A stretch of 64,000 nucleotides of DNA from Stenotrophomonas sp. ZAC14D1_NAIMI4_1 (GTDB lineage: Bacteria > Pseudomonadota > Gammaproteobacteria > Xanthomonadales > Xanthomonadaceae): NCBI RefSeq assembly GCF_003086775.1, contig NZ_CP026001.1, positions 4,058,125 to 4,122,124 of the forward strand, read 5' to 3'. Every line of letters begins with the position of its first letter. The stretch's first letter is position 1. A program made the translations under genes and the position numbers. Below the pieces are notes generated by a model that searched no databases, had not been told where the DNA came from, and saw only the letters and a list, made by a program, of their open reading frames with translations. Positions 19,784 to 28,441 of this stretch are shown one piece after another.

Positions 19784-22318
19784 TCAGGCCGCGCGCAGCT
19801 TCGCCGCCGCCGGCGCATCGGCCTGCAGGCGGAAGCGCGAAACCGCCACCGCCAGCTGCTCGGCCTGGTCTTCCATCGCCCGTGCGGCGGCCGTCGCCTC
19901 TTCCACCAGCGCCGCGTTCTGCTGGGTGGTTTCGTCCATCTGCACCACGGTCTGGTTGACCTGCTCGATGCCCGCCGACTGCTCGCGCGAGGCGGCCGAA
20001 ATCTCGGCCATGATGTCGTTCACCCGGCCCACCTGGCCGACGATCTCCTGCATCGTGCGGCCGGCACCGTGCACCAGCTGCGCGCCTGCGCCGACCTGCG
20101 CCACCGAGGCGTCGATCAGCCCCTTGATCTCCTTGGCCGCGCCGGCAGAGCGCTGCGCCAGCGCGCGCACTTCACTGGCCACCACGGCGAAACCGCGGCC
20201 CTGCTCGCCGGCTCGCGCCGCTTCCACCGCCGCGTTCAGTGCCAGGATGTTGGTCTGGAATGCGATGCCGTCGATCACCGAAATGATCTCGGCAATGCGC
20301 TGCGAAGAGTTCTCGATCTGCTCCATGGTCTGCACCACCTGGCCGACCACCTGCCCGCCTTCGCTGGCCACGCCGGCCGCCGATGCCGCCAGGCTGTTGG
20401 CCTGCTGCGCGTGCTCGGCATTCTGGCGCACGGTGGAGGTCAGTTCCTCCATCGATGCGGCGGTCTCTTCCAGGTTGGCCGCCTGCTGTTCGGTGCGGCG
20501 CGACAGATCGCTGTTGCCCGAGGCGATCTCGCCGGCCGCCAGGCGGATGCTCGCCGCCGACTGCTGGATCTGGCCGACGATCTGGGTCAGCTGCTGCACC
20601 GTGCTGTTGGCATCGTCGCGCATCACCGCGAACACACCGTGGAAATCACCCTGCATGCGCGTGCTCAGGTCGCCGGCGGCAATCGCGCGCAGCAGCGTGG
20701 AGAGCGCGGCCAGGTTGTGGTCGCTCACCTGCATCATGGTGTTGAGCGTTTCCACCATGCGGCGGAAGTCGTGCTCGAAGCGCTGGGTATCGCCACGCAC
20801 GGCGAAATCACCGGCAGCCGCGGCGGCCGCCAGCTGCTGGATCTGTTCGTTGATCGCCCCCAGGTTGGCCTTGGTGGTGGCCATGGCGGCGGTGAACACC
20901 GCCTTCTCGCCCGGCAGGGCGTCCATGTCCACGCTGAGGTCACCCACCGCGTAGCGCTGCATCACGTCCACCAGGCGCTGGGTGACCGCGTTGCTGGATG
21001 CCACCAGCTGGTTGCTGTCGGCCACCATGCGGCCGTATTCGCCCGGGAAGGCGCTGGCATCCATGCGATAGCTGATCTGGCCCTCGTCATGGCGCTGCGC
21101 CATGTCCGCCTGCGCCGCCATCACCGCCTGCAGCGTGCCGCGCATGCCCTGCATCGCTTCCAGCAGGCGGCCCACTTCATCGTTGCTGCGCGGCGGCAGT
21201 GCGGTGTCCAGCTTGCCGGCCGCCACGTCACCGGCGATGCGCACGGCCTGCGCCAGCGGGCGGATGGCCAAGCGGCGCAGCAGCACGTAGACGCCGGCAC
21301 TGAGGGTGAGCGCGGCGATCACGCCGACCAGCAGGGTCAGCCACAGCAGCTGCCGGGCTTCGGCCACGATCACCGCGTGCGGCACCACCACGCCCAGTGC
21401 GAAGTGCTGCGGGGCATCGCCCACCTGCATCGGCACGTACAGGCGCACGTTGCCTTCGGCATCCGGCTCGAACGCCTCGAACGTCTTGCCCTCGGCAATC
21501 TGCGCCAGCATCTGCTGGGTGGCCGCATCGGTGCGCGGCTTGCCGATCTCGGCAGCATTGGCCGCTGCCAGCACCACGCCCTTGGGCGAAAGCAGTTCGA
21601 CCCGGCCGGCCCCCATCGGGGTCAGCGTGGCCAGGTGCTTCTGCAGCGCCGCCAGCGAGAAATCGACGGTGAACACACCCAGGAAGGTGCCGTTCTCCAC
21701 GATCGGCGTGCTCAGCGTGCTCATCAGCACCTGCTGGCCACCGATGGCGTAGGCATACGGTTCGCTGACCTTGGGCAGCTTGTCCCGGCTCGGCCCCATG
21801 TACCAGTCACCCGAGCCGTCGGGCAGATCGGTGTAGGCGGTCATCGGCGACTGCTGGGTCTTGCCGTTCTCCCAGGCCCAGTAGCTCATGAAACGCCCGG
21901 TGGCATCGTGCGCTTCGCTGTCGACGAAGTCCGCATCCTTGCCATCGAAGGCATTGGCCTCCCACATGGTGCTCTTGCCTACCCATTCCGGGTGCGCGTG
22001 CAGCTGTTCGCCGATGACCGCGGCCAGCGCGGCACGGTCGGGGGCATCGCCGCGGGCCCGCTGGGCCAGCACGGTTTCCACCATCGCATCGTTGCTGGCG
22101 AAGGCCGTGCCCAGATCGGCCGAGACCTTGCGCGCCTCGGCAATCGCTTCGCTGCCCATGGTCTGGCGCGAGGCATTGACCAGGCTGGCACTGGCCTGGC
22201 GGTAGATGAGGAAGGCGGTCACGCCGAAGCAGAGCAGCGCGATCGAAGCAGTGCCCAGCATCAGCTTGTGGGCGATGCTGCCCGGGCGACGGGCAGCGGC
22301 AGAGCGGGAAGAAGGCAT
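19784..22318 (-). CDS. methyl-accepting chemotaxis protein
   Basis: 844 aa. A membrane span ([26 protein letters not shown], residues 14-40) is followed by a periplasmic Cache-type sensor ([48 protein letters not shown]), a second span near 330 ([24 protein letters not shown]), an HAMP region with an extended set of HAMP-like repeats, and the C-terminal signalling domain with the hairpin tip [29 protein letters not shown] (split here as the conserved core). It would bind CheA/CheW and steer flagellar swimming. No NWETF-type CheR tether at the end. Ligand unknown. No chemotaxis genes are adjacent. Confidence 0.93.
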   Translation of the reverse strand: MPSSRSAAARRPGSIAHKLMLGTASIALLCFGVTAFLIYRQASASLVNASRQTMGSEAIAEARKVSADLGTAFASNDAMVETVLAQRARGDAPDRAALAAVIGEQLHAHPEWVGKSTMWEANAFDGKDADFVDSEAHDATGRFMSYWAWENGKTQQSPMTAYTDLPDGSGDWYMGPSRDKLPKVSEPYAYAIGGQQVLMSTLSTPIVENGTFLGVFTVDFSLAALQKHLATLTPMGAGRVELLSPKGVVLAAANAAEIGKPRTDAATQQMLAQIAEGKTFEAFEPDAEGNVRLYVPMQVGDAPQHFALGVVVPHAVIVAEARQLLWLTLLVGVIAALTLSAGVYVLLRRLAIRPLAQAVRIAGDVAAGKLDTALPPRSNDEVGRLLEAMQGMRGTLQAVMAAQADMAQRHDEGQISYRMDASAFPGEYGRMVADSNQLVASSNAVTQRLVDVMQRYAVGDLSVDMDALPGEKAVFTAAMATTKANLGAINEQIQQLAAAAAAGDFAVRGDTQRFEHDFRRMVETLNTMMQVSDHNLAALSTLLRAIAAGDLSTRMQGDFHGVFAVMRDDANSTVQQLTQIVGQIQQSAASIRLAAGEIASGNSDLSRRTEQQAANLEETAASMEELTSTVRQNAEHAQQANSLAASAAGVASEGGQVVGQVVQTMEQIENSSQRIAEIISVIDGIAFQTNILALNAAVEAARAGEQGRGFAVVASEVRALAQRSAGAAKEIKGLIDASVAQVGAGAQLVHGAGRTMQEIVGQVGRVNDIMAEISAASREQSAGIEQVNQTVVQMDETTQQNAALVEEATAAARAMEDQAEQLAVAVSRFRLQADAPAAAKLRAA

Positions 22319-22524
22319 GGATGGATCCGCAGGCAGTTCAGGACAACCGGCACCACGACGGTACCGCGCAGATGCGCGATCCCTCGCGCGGCCGCCTGCC
22401 GGCTGCGGATCGGAACCCACGGTGGCAAGGCACGCACCGGGTTAGCGGCCGCAGACGGGGCGGGTTGAGGAAAACCGCCTGCGGGAATCTGAATGGACTC
22501 ACGTAGCGTCGAGCGCGCTCGGCG

Positions 22525-23427
22525 CTATTCCACCACGCGGTCGCCCACCCATTGCGTGCGCGGCAGCACTTCGATGCTGCCCGCCGCGTACTGCTGCAGC
22601 ACGCCCTCCGGGCCGAAGCGCGGCTGCCAGCCCAGCGCCTGGCGCAGGCGGCTGCTGTCGTAGACGCGATCAATGCTCAGCGGCAGCGGCCAGCCGCGGC
22701 GCTCGAATTCGGCCAGCAGCTGCGGCACCCGCCGGGCCAGCACCTGGCGCGGGTTGGCGGCCAGCTGCAGGCAGTCGCTGCGCTGGAACGGCGTGGCCGC
22801 ACAGGCGATGTAGCGCTGGAAGGCCCCGCCCTCGTCCACCAGCAGTGCCGCATGCGCGCTGGCCACGTCGCGCGCATCGATGCCGCGATGCAGGCGGAAC
22901 ATCGCCATGCGTTCAGGCGACTCGGGGAAGCAGCGCGCCATGCGCAGCACGCGCACGTCAAACCCCGGCCCTGCCGCGCGCTCGGCCAGCGCTTCGGCCT
23001 GCAGCTTGGTGCGATGGTAGATGGTGCGCGGCAGCGGGTCGGTGGTTTCATCGATCCAGCGGCAGCCACCGGCCACCACGGCGTGGCCGTACAGCGCCGT
23101 TGTGCTGGTCAGCACGAAGCGGCGCACCCCCGCCTGCCGGGCCAGCTGCAGCAGCTGCGCGGTGGCGTCCACGTTGATCTGCTGGAACACCTCATCAGGC
23201 ACCAGGCCGACATGCGGTGCGTGCAGGGCCGCGGTATGGATCACCGCATCCACGCCCCGCACGGCGCGCTCCAGCGCCTGGCGGTGGGTGATGTCGGCAA
23301 TGATGCGGGTGGTGTTGAACGGGCTGCGGTCCAACCCCACCACGTCGTGCTCGGCAGCCAGCGCGCCGAAGATCGCGCGCCCGATCCGCCCGGAACTTCC
23401 GGTCAACAGGATCTTCATTGAATCCAT
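22525..23427 (-). CDS. NAD-dependent epimerase/dehydratase family protein
   Basis: 300 aa. Extended SDR: N-terminal nucleotide loop KILLTGSSGRIGRAI, DADVIH-like strand (GVDAVIHTAALHAP), and catalytic YxxxK in TIYHRTKLQAEAL with a preceding STTALYG. The C-terminal substrate half ends in RQALGWQPRFGPEGVLQQY. Likely sugar-nucleotide or related substrate, unassigned. Starts at 23427 (MDSMK) and 23418 (MKILL) are both possible. It stands alone between the chemoreceptor and the KGG gene. Confidence 0.85.
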   Translation of the reverse strand: MDSMKILLTGSSGRIGRAIFGALAAEHDVVGLDRSPFNTTRIIADITHRQALERAVRGVDAVIHTAALHAPHVGLVPDEVFQQINVDATAQLLQLARQAGVRRFVLTSTTALYGHAVVAGGCRWIDETTDPLPRTIYHRTKLQAEALAERAAGPGFDVRVLRMARCFPESPERMAMFRLHRGIDARDVASAHAALLVDEGGAFQRYIACAATPFQRSDCLQLAANPRQVLARRVPQLLAEFERRGWPLPLSIDRVYDSSRLRQALGWQPRFGPEGVLQQYAAGSIEVLPRTQWVGDRVVE

Positions 23428-23651
23428 TCACTCGACAACGCCCGGGAGCTACCGGGATGACCCGATTCTAGGCGCGGGCGAAGGCTCGGCAACAGCCTGT
23501 TCACGTGCGCGGCCTGGTAGCGGGGCGTCAAGCGCATGCATGGCCGGCGTGAAAGCAGCGGTGGGGATATGCACCTGCCATTAGCCCCGCCTGTGCAGGA
23601 TGGAAGCGGTCGTCGAAGCTGGCGGCGTCCCTTCGGAACAGGAGACACAGC

Positions 23652-23969
23652 ATGGCCAATGCACCCCACGGCTCACAGAATCGCGGCTTCGCGTCGATGG
23701 ATGAAGACAAGCAACGCGCCATCGCCGCCAAGGGCGGCCGCGCGGCCCACGCATCGGGCAACGCGCATGAATTCAGTTCCGCCGAGGCACGCGTCGCCGG
23801 CCGCAAGGGCGGCGAGGCGATCAGCCGCAACCGCCAGCACATGGCGGCGATCGGCCGCGAGGGCGGGCATGCACGGCATGCCAATGCGCAGCGCCAGCAG
23901 CAACAACAGATGCAGGACGAACCGCAGGCACCTGCCGCACCAGCGTCGCCCTACCCGCAACAGGGCTGA
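23652..23969 (+). CDS. KGG-motif stress-type protein
   Basis: 105 aa. Hydrophilic protein with three KGG-type modules: AIAAKGGRAAH, AGRKGGEAISR and AIGREGGHARH, like the GsiB/YciG family induced by stress and stationary phase. A Gln-rich tail (QRQQQQQMQDEP) and Pro/Ala end follow. Probably a soluble, intrinsically disordered protectant. AGGAG lies eight bases before the ATG; its own terminator follows the stop by 24 bases. Confidence 0.85.
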   Translation: MANAPHGSQNRGFASMDEDKQRAIAAKGGRAAHASGNAHEFSSAEARVAGRKGGEAISRNRQHMAAIGREGGHARHANAQRQQQQQMQDEPQAPAAPASPYPQQG

Positions 23970-23992
23970 CCCTGCGTCTGGGCCAATAACGA

Positions 23993-24019
23993 CAGGGCCC
24001 CGCCAATGGCGGGGCCCTG
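23993..24019. terminator. hairpin between convergent KGG and four-helix-bundle genes
   Basis: 12-bp perfect stem CAGGGCCCCGCC (23993-24004) / GGCGGGGCCCTG (24008-24019) with loop AAT. There is no good T run, so its strength as a terminator is uncertain. Confidence 0.6.
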
Positions 24020-24051
24020 CACTGCAGCGATCATTCAGCCGAAGCTGGAGA

Positions 24052-24504
24052 TCAGGCCGCCTTCATCGCATGCTTGCGGTCGCGCATCACGCGGTGGCAG
24101 TCCTGCACTTCCGGCAGCCACGCGGTCACTTCCTGGCGCACGGCCGGCGGCAGGTCGTTGTCGTTCAGCACGTCCTTGAACGCGCCCAGCAGGCGGTCTT
24201 CGGATTCTTCCAGCTCGGCCACGTAGCCGTAGTTGGTATCGCCGAAGGCGGCACGCACCTTGCCGTAGAACTGCTGCATGGAACCCACCATGGTGCCGTG
24301 CTCGGCCGGCTTGCCACCGGTGGCGACGACGGCGCTGCTGAGCGAGGACACGATGCGCGCCTTGACACCGGCGATGCGCACGAACAGTGCGGACAGCTCG
24401 GTATCCTTCACCTTGGTGGCGGCTTCTTCATAGAACGACTTGCCGTCGCGGGCGATCTCGATCAGGTCGTTGAGGCGGTGTTCGATGGTGGACTGGGTGC
24501 TCAT
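24052..24504 (-). CDS. PA2169-family (DUF2383) four-helix-bundle protein
   Basis: 150 aa. Ferritin-like helical protein: HRLNDLIEIARDGKSFYEEAATKV, ELSALFVRIAGVKARIVSSLSSAVV, SMQQFYGKVRAAFG and a final LEESEDRLLGAFKDVL helix match the PA2169 family. Some carboxylate/His residues could bind metal but the diiron motif is not clear. AAGGAG is nine bases before the ATG. Family members are often stress-induced; role unknown. Confidence 0.85.
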   Translation of the reverse strand: MSTQSTIEHRLNDLIEIARDGKSFYEEAATKVKDTELSALFVRIAGVKARIVSSLSSAVVATGGKPAEHGTMVGSMQQFYGKVRAAFGDTNYGYVAELEESEDRLLGAFKDVLNDNDLPPAVRQEVTAWLPEVQDCHRVMRDRKHAMKAA

Positions 24505-24695
24505 GGTGTTTCTCCTTGATCGGGTCTGCGGGATGAGGGCAGCGGTGTGTCCGTTGCCTGCAGGACCAGAGTGGAGAAGTGCATGTGCGGCGCGGGTGAG
24601 CACTGTTTTATGCAGGAATCACTGTCTCGAACGGCAACTGACTGTTCACGTTCTCTTGCATGGGATTCACGCTCAGAGAACGTTCTCGTCCATCC

Positions 24696-25022
24696 TCATG
24701 GATTCGGCGATTCGCCATGCGATGACGCGAATTTCGACAGCGAAGACGACTCGACGGGCAAATCGTTTGCCAGGCACCATTCCACAAAGTCGGCCACCGC
24801 CACTGTCACCCGGACAGTGCCGACGCCACTCACTCTGGCGAGCCACACGTGGCGCTCAATATCTTTCTCCCACTCGGCAAACGTATCGTGCCAGTCCCGC
24901 TCAGGCAGGAGCGCCTTGAAGCTGGCGTACTCTTCCTCCCGGAACCATGCAAACGCAAGATACGGAGCATCATCCCCGCGAGGACGAGGAAGTGGCACGA
25001 GGGCGGGACGACGGTGTCTCAT
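24696..25022 (-). CDS. hypothetical protein, 108 aa
   Basis: Not recognised. A basic, proline-rich start (MRHRRPALVPLPRPRGDD) leads to a well-formed globular stretch: LAFAWFREEEYASFKALLPE, DWHDTFAEWEKDIERHVWLA and VRVTVAVADFVEWCLANDLP. The aromatic/acidic mix is unlike an antisense shadow and supports a real gene. Ribosome site weak. A perfect 12-base palindrome GAGAACGTTCTC lies at 24676-24687, just past the stop and about 170 bases upstream of the four-helix-bundle gene. Confidence 0.6.
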   Translation of the reverse strand: MRHRRPALVPLPRPRGDDAPYLAFAWFREEEYASFKALLPERDWHDTFAEWEKDIERHVWLARVSGVGTVRVTVAVADFVEWCLANDLPVESSSLSKFASSHGESPNP

Positions 25023-25172
25023 GGTTCCATGACCCCGGTGGAGCGTCTCTCGAGTATCCGACAGCGGCCCCCTTTCGGTAAATGCGCAGGTAGGTGCGGC
25101 CAGGTGTCGATTCCCGCCCCCGTCGTTCGTCGGAACAGGAAAGGCAGGCCCGTCGCCTGCAGGAGCACCGCC

Positions 25173-25814
25173 ATGCACCCGATCCTCACCGCCTTCGCCA
25201 CCTCCCCCGACCGAGGCCAGGGCTTGGCCCGCGACATGCGCGTGCGCTGGGCGCTGGAGGAACTGGGCATCGCCTACGACGTGCAGCTGCTGACCTTCGC
25301 CGAGATGAAGGAACCCGCGCACCGTGCGCGCCATCCGTTCGGGCAGATTCCCACCTATGAGGACGGCGATCTGCGGCTGTTTGAATCGGGCGCGATCATC
25401 CTGCACCTGGCCGAGCAGCATCCGGGCCTGCTTCCCGCGGATGCAGCGGGCCGCATGCGCGCGATCGTGTGGATGTTCGCCGCCTTGAACACGGTGGAAC
25501 CGCCGATCGTCGAGCGCTCGATGGCCTGGGTGCTGGAGCGCGAGCAGCCCTGGTACGCGCAACGGCTGGTGATGCTGGATGAGCGCGTGCGGCGGCGGCT
25601 GGATGAGCTGTCAGCACGGCTCGGTGATGGCCCCTGGCTGGACGGCGCGTTCAGTGCCGGCGACCTGCTGATGGTGTCGGTGCTGCTGCGCTTGAAGAGC
25701 AGCGGCATCGTTGAGGAATTCCCGTCGTTGGCTGCGTACGTGGCACGCGCGACGGCGCGACCGGCGTACCAGCGTGCGTTCGCCGCGCAGCTGGCGGTGT
25801 TCCAGCACCAGTAG
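25173..25814 (+). CDS. glutathione S-transferase family protein
   Basis: 213 aa. N-terminal thioredoxin-fold domain (residues 1-80) with the glutathione-binding cis-Pro FGQIPTYED and the ESGAIILHLAE segment; the C-terminal all-helical domain contains GPWLDGAFSAGDLLMVSVL with the capping box SAGD. Likely conjugates or reduces electrophiles in the cytoplasm. AGGAG lies eight bases upstream of the ATG. A frame open far upstream lacks signals, so 25173 is preferred. Confidence 0.88.
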   Translation: MHPILTAFATSPDRGQGLARDMRVRWALEELGIAYDVQLLTFAEMKEPAHRARHPFGQIPTYEDGDLRLFESGAIILHLAEQHPGLLPADAAGRMRAIVWMFAALNTVEPPIVERSMAWVLEREQPWYAQRLVMLDERVRRRLDELSARLGDGPWLDGAFSAGDLLMVSVLLRLKSSGIVEEFPSLAAYVARATARPAYQRAFAAQLAVFQHQ

Positions 25815-26048
25815 CGCCAGCAGCCGCCACATTGACGCCCAACCCGCACAGGCCTAAAGTCTGCGCCGCAGCCCTGCATCAGGCGCTGCCGCAGGCGTTA
25901 TCGTCATCCAACGCGCCCACACCCGGGAGGGCCTCAGCAGAGGGAACCCGGATCAAAGGCGCCACGGTACCGTCCTGCCCTCCCCTTCCTGCTGGAAGGG
26001 ATGCATCCTGCCGTGGCCTTTCCCCAGCCCCTCTGGAAAGGCACTCCC

Positions 26049-26804
26049 ATGAAGCTCTCCGGCAACACCATCCTCATCACCGGCGGCAGCCGTGGCATTG
26101 GCCGCGCATTCGCCGAAGCCCTGCATGACCGCGGCAACCAGGTCATCATCACCGGCCGCGACCCCGCACTGCTGGACGCCATCTGCGCGCAGCGCCCCGG
26201 CATGACCGGCCTGCCACTGGAACTCGGCGACCCCGCGTCGCTGGCGCAGGTGGCCGAGGTCGTACACGCGCGCTTTCCCTCGCTGAACGTGCTCATGGCC
26301 AATGCAGGCATCTCGCGCGCGGAAGACCTGGCCAGCGGCCACTGGGACGACCTCGATGCCGAGGCCATCGTCGACACCAACATCCTGGGCGTGCTGCGCA
26401 CGGTCGCGACCTTCCTGCCGCTGCTGACCCGGCAGCGCAGCGCGACCTTGATGGCCACCAGCTCGTCGCTGGCCTTCCTGCCCCTGGCCAGCTTCCCCAC
26501 GTACTGCGCAAGCAAAGCCTTCCTGCATTCGTGGCTGGTATCGCTGCGCCATCAACTGCGGCACCTGCCGGTGGACGTGCTGGAACTCTCGCCGCCCTAC
26601 CTGCAGACCGGACTGACCGGCGCCGCGCAGGCCAGCGACCCTCGCGCCATGCCCGTGCAGGACTACGTGCAGCAGGTGCTGCTGAAACTGCAACGCGGCG
26701 ATCATCCACGCGGTGAAGTACTGCTGGACGCTGACCAGGCACGACGCTGGGCCGAACGCGATGGCACCTACGATGCGATCTTCGCGCTGATGAACCCCGC
26801 GTAG
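26049..26804 (+). CDS. SDR-family oxidoreductase (DltE-like)
   Basis: 251 aa. Classical short-chain dehydrogenase: cofactor loop ILITGGSRGIGRAF, LMANAGISRAED (NAG), catalytic Ser in MATSSSLAFLP and YCASK with the active Tyr/Lys. It resembles DltE/oxidoreductase members with a C-terminal LSPPYLQTGLTG. Substrate unknown; NADP is likely from the Gly-Arg after the second strand (ITGRD). The start at 26049 directly precedes the conserved nucleotide loop; ribosome site modest. 234 bases of unannotated sequence lie upstream. Confidence 0.86.
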   Translation: MKLSGNTILITGGSRGIGRAFAEALHDRGNQVIITGRDPALLDAICAQRPGMTGLPLELGDPASLAQVAEVVHARFPSLNVLMANAGISRAEDLASGHWDDLDAEAIVDTNILGVLRTVATFLPLLTRQRSATLMATSSSLAFLPLASFPTYCASKAFLHSWLVSLRHQLRHLPVDVLELSPPYLQTGLTGAAQASDPRAMPVQDYVQQVLLKLQRGDHPRGEVLLDADQARRWAERDGTYDAIFALMNPA

Positions 26805-26860
26805 GCGCGGTCGCACAACCACGCCTGACAGCCGCCGCCGGAAGGATCCGGTGGCGGCCC

Positions 26861-27847
26861 TCAGCGCAGCGGATCGGCCGACACGCCCTCATGGGTGATC
26901 TTCACCGGCAGGATGTGGCCCTGCGCATCGAAGTGCATGCGCTCGATGGCGGTCTCGCGATGGTCGCGGGCCGTGTCACCGTGCGGGCGGCGGTGGTAGA
27001 CGATGTACCAGCGGTCGGTGCCCGGCACCTGGATGACCGAGTTGTGGCCGGCACTGGTGGCGATGGCTTCATCCTGCTGCAGCACCGTGCCGACGCGCTT
27101 GAACGGGCCAGTGGGTGCATCGGCAATGGCATAGGCCACCTTGTAATCCGGGCCGCCCCAGCCGCCTTCGGACCACATGAAGTAATAGTGCCCACCGCGC
27201 TGGAACATCAGCGGACCTTCCACGTATTCCGGCGCCGGGGTGATTTCCTTGAACAACGTACCATCGGCCAGCGGCAGCACACCGGTGAAATCATCCTTCA
27301 GGCGCACGATGTTGGCGTGCTTCCAACCGCCGTAAATCATGTACCAGGCGCCGTCGTCATCCTTGAACACGAACTGGTCGATGGGCTGCGCGCCATTGTG
27401 GAAGGCACCCACCAGCGGCTTGCCCAGCAGGTCCTTGTACGGACCTTCCGGGCGGTCGGCCACGGCCACGCCGATGCCACCCAGTTCGCTGTCGGTCTTG
27501 ATGTCGTTGGCGGCGAAGAAGAAGTAGTACTTGCCGTTGTTTTCCACCACGGACGGCGCCCACATCGCGCGCTTGGCCCAGGGCACGTTCCTGGCGTTCA
27601 GAACGTCGGCATGCTTGGTCCAATGCACCAGATCCGGCGACGAGAATGCATCGAAGGTGATCTGCGCATCGTAGTCCGCCGAGGTGGTCGGGAATATCCA
27701 GTAGCGGTTGGCGAATACCGCCGCTTCCGGGTCGGCATACCACCCCTTCAGGATCGGATTACCCGAGGTGGCTGGCGGCGCAGCCTGCGCGCCCGTTGCC
27801 AGTGCCGCTGCCATGCAGGCGGCCATCATCCACTTGCCCAACGCCAT
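26861..27847 (-). CDS. secreted glycoside hydrolase family 43
   Basis: 328 aa. Signal peptide (MALGKWMMAACMAAALATGAQA) then a five-bladed beta-propeller. The GH43 triad is visible: catalytic base Asp in GWYADPEAAVF, the pKa modulator Asp in QPIDQFVFKDDDG and the general acid Glu in EYVEGPLMF. Members are mostly arabinofuranosidases or xylosidases acting on plant polymers, so periplasmic or secreted arabinan/xylan trimming is likely. GGGAG precedes the ATG. Stands alone with no xylan locus nearby; a hairpin without T run lies at 26831-26858. Confidence 0.88.
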   Translation of the reverse strand: MALGKWMMAACMAAALATGAQAAPPATSGNPILKGWYADPEAAVFANRYWIFPTTSADYDAQITFDAFSSPDLVHWTKHADVLNARNVPWAKRAMWAPSVVENNGKYYFFFAANDIKTDSELGGIGVAVADRPEGPYKDLLGKPLVGAFHNGAQPIDQFVFKDDDGAWYMIYGGWKHANIVRLKDDFTGVLPLADGTLFKEITPAPEYVEGPLMFQRGGHYYFMWSEGGWGGPDYKVAYAIADAPTGPFKRVGTVLQQDEAIATSAGHNSVIQVPGTDRWYIVYHRRPHGDTARDHRETAIERMHFDAQGHILPVKITHEGVSADPLR

Positions 27848-27948
27848 GCCGTGCGCTCCCGTGCTGGATAGATGGGAGCATATTAGATCGATTCAGATGC
27901 GGAATGCGCGGGCAGCCCCACCCCATGCGTGGGAGTGGGACGCAGGCC

Positions 27949-28368
27949 TCAGGCTTTCTTGATGACGGTGCGCTTGCCGATGCTGCTGGTCTTGCCCGCG
28001 GTCGGCTTGGCCAGGCCCGGAATCAGGAAATCGGTGACCTTGTGGCCCATGGACACCTTGTGTGCCAGCCAACGCGGCATGCGGCCACGACCGGTCCAGG
28101 TCAGGCGCTTGTATTCCGGATCGCGGTATTTGGCGGCGACCTTGCCGGTTTTACGGCGGGCGGGTTTGCGCGCGGGCGCGGCGCTTTCTGCGGCTTCATC
28201 ACCGAAGAGTTCTTCGATGGTGTAACCGGCTTCGGCCGCAGCGGCTTTCAGCAGGCGGCGCACGGCGGCGGCCGGGCGGCGGGTGGTGATGAGGGCTTTG
28301 CGCTGTTCGGCCGCAGCCACCAGTGCGCCCAGCTCCCGAAGGCTGAGCGATTCGATATTGATAGTCAT
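27949..28368 (-). CDS. H-NS family nucleoid protein
   Basis: 139 aa. The N-terminal helix (LSLRELGALVAAAEQRKALI) gives dimerisation; an Ala/Lys/Arg linker leads to the C-terminal DNA-binding core YKRLTWTGRGRMPRWLAHKV, the H-NS/BpH3 signature TW(S/T)GRGR. Binds AT-rich curved DNA and silences genes. Lacks a clear ribosome site. Palindrome 28412-28433 lies just upstream and may be its operator. The unit follows the hybrid kinase gene on the same strand by 73 bases. Confidence 0.88.
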   Translation of the reverse strand: MTINIESLSLRELGALVAAAEQRKALITTRRPAAAVRRLLKAAAAEAGYTIEELFGDEAAESAAPARKPARRKTGKVAAKYRDPEYKRLTWTGRGRMPRWLAHKVSMGHKVTDFLIPGLAKPTAGKTSSIGKRTVIKKA

Positions 28369-28441
28369 GCGGAGAAAGGTCTACTGCGGCGGGCTGGGTG
28401 TCAAGTTTTAGGTACCACTAAATGCAGTGGTACTACTCACC

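Noticed and set aside
19283-22468. Open frame of about 1060 codons opposite the chemoreceptor gene
   Set aside because: His/Gln/Arg-rich shadow of the Ala/Glu-rich chemoreceptor coiled coil; overlaps the DUF2628 gene too.
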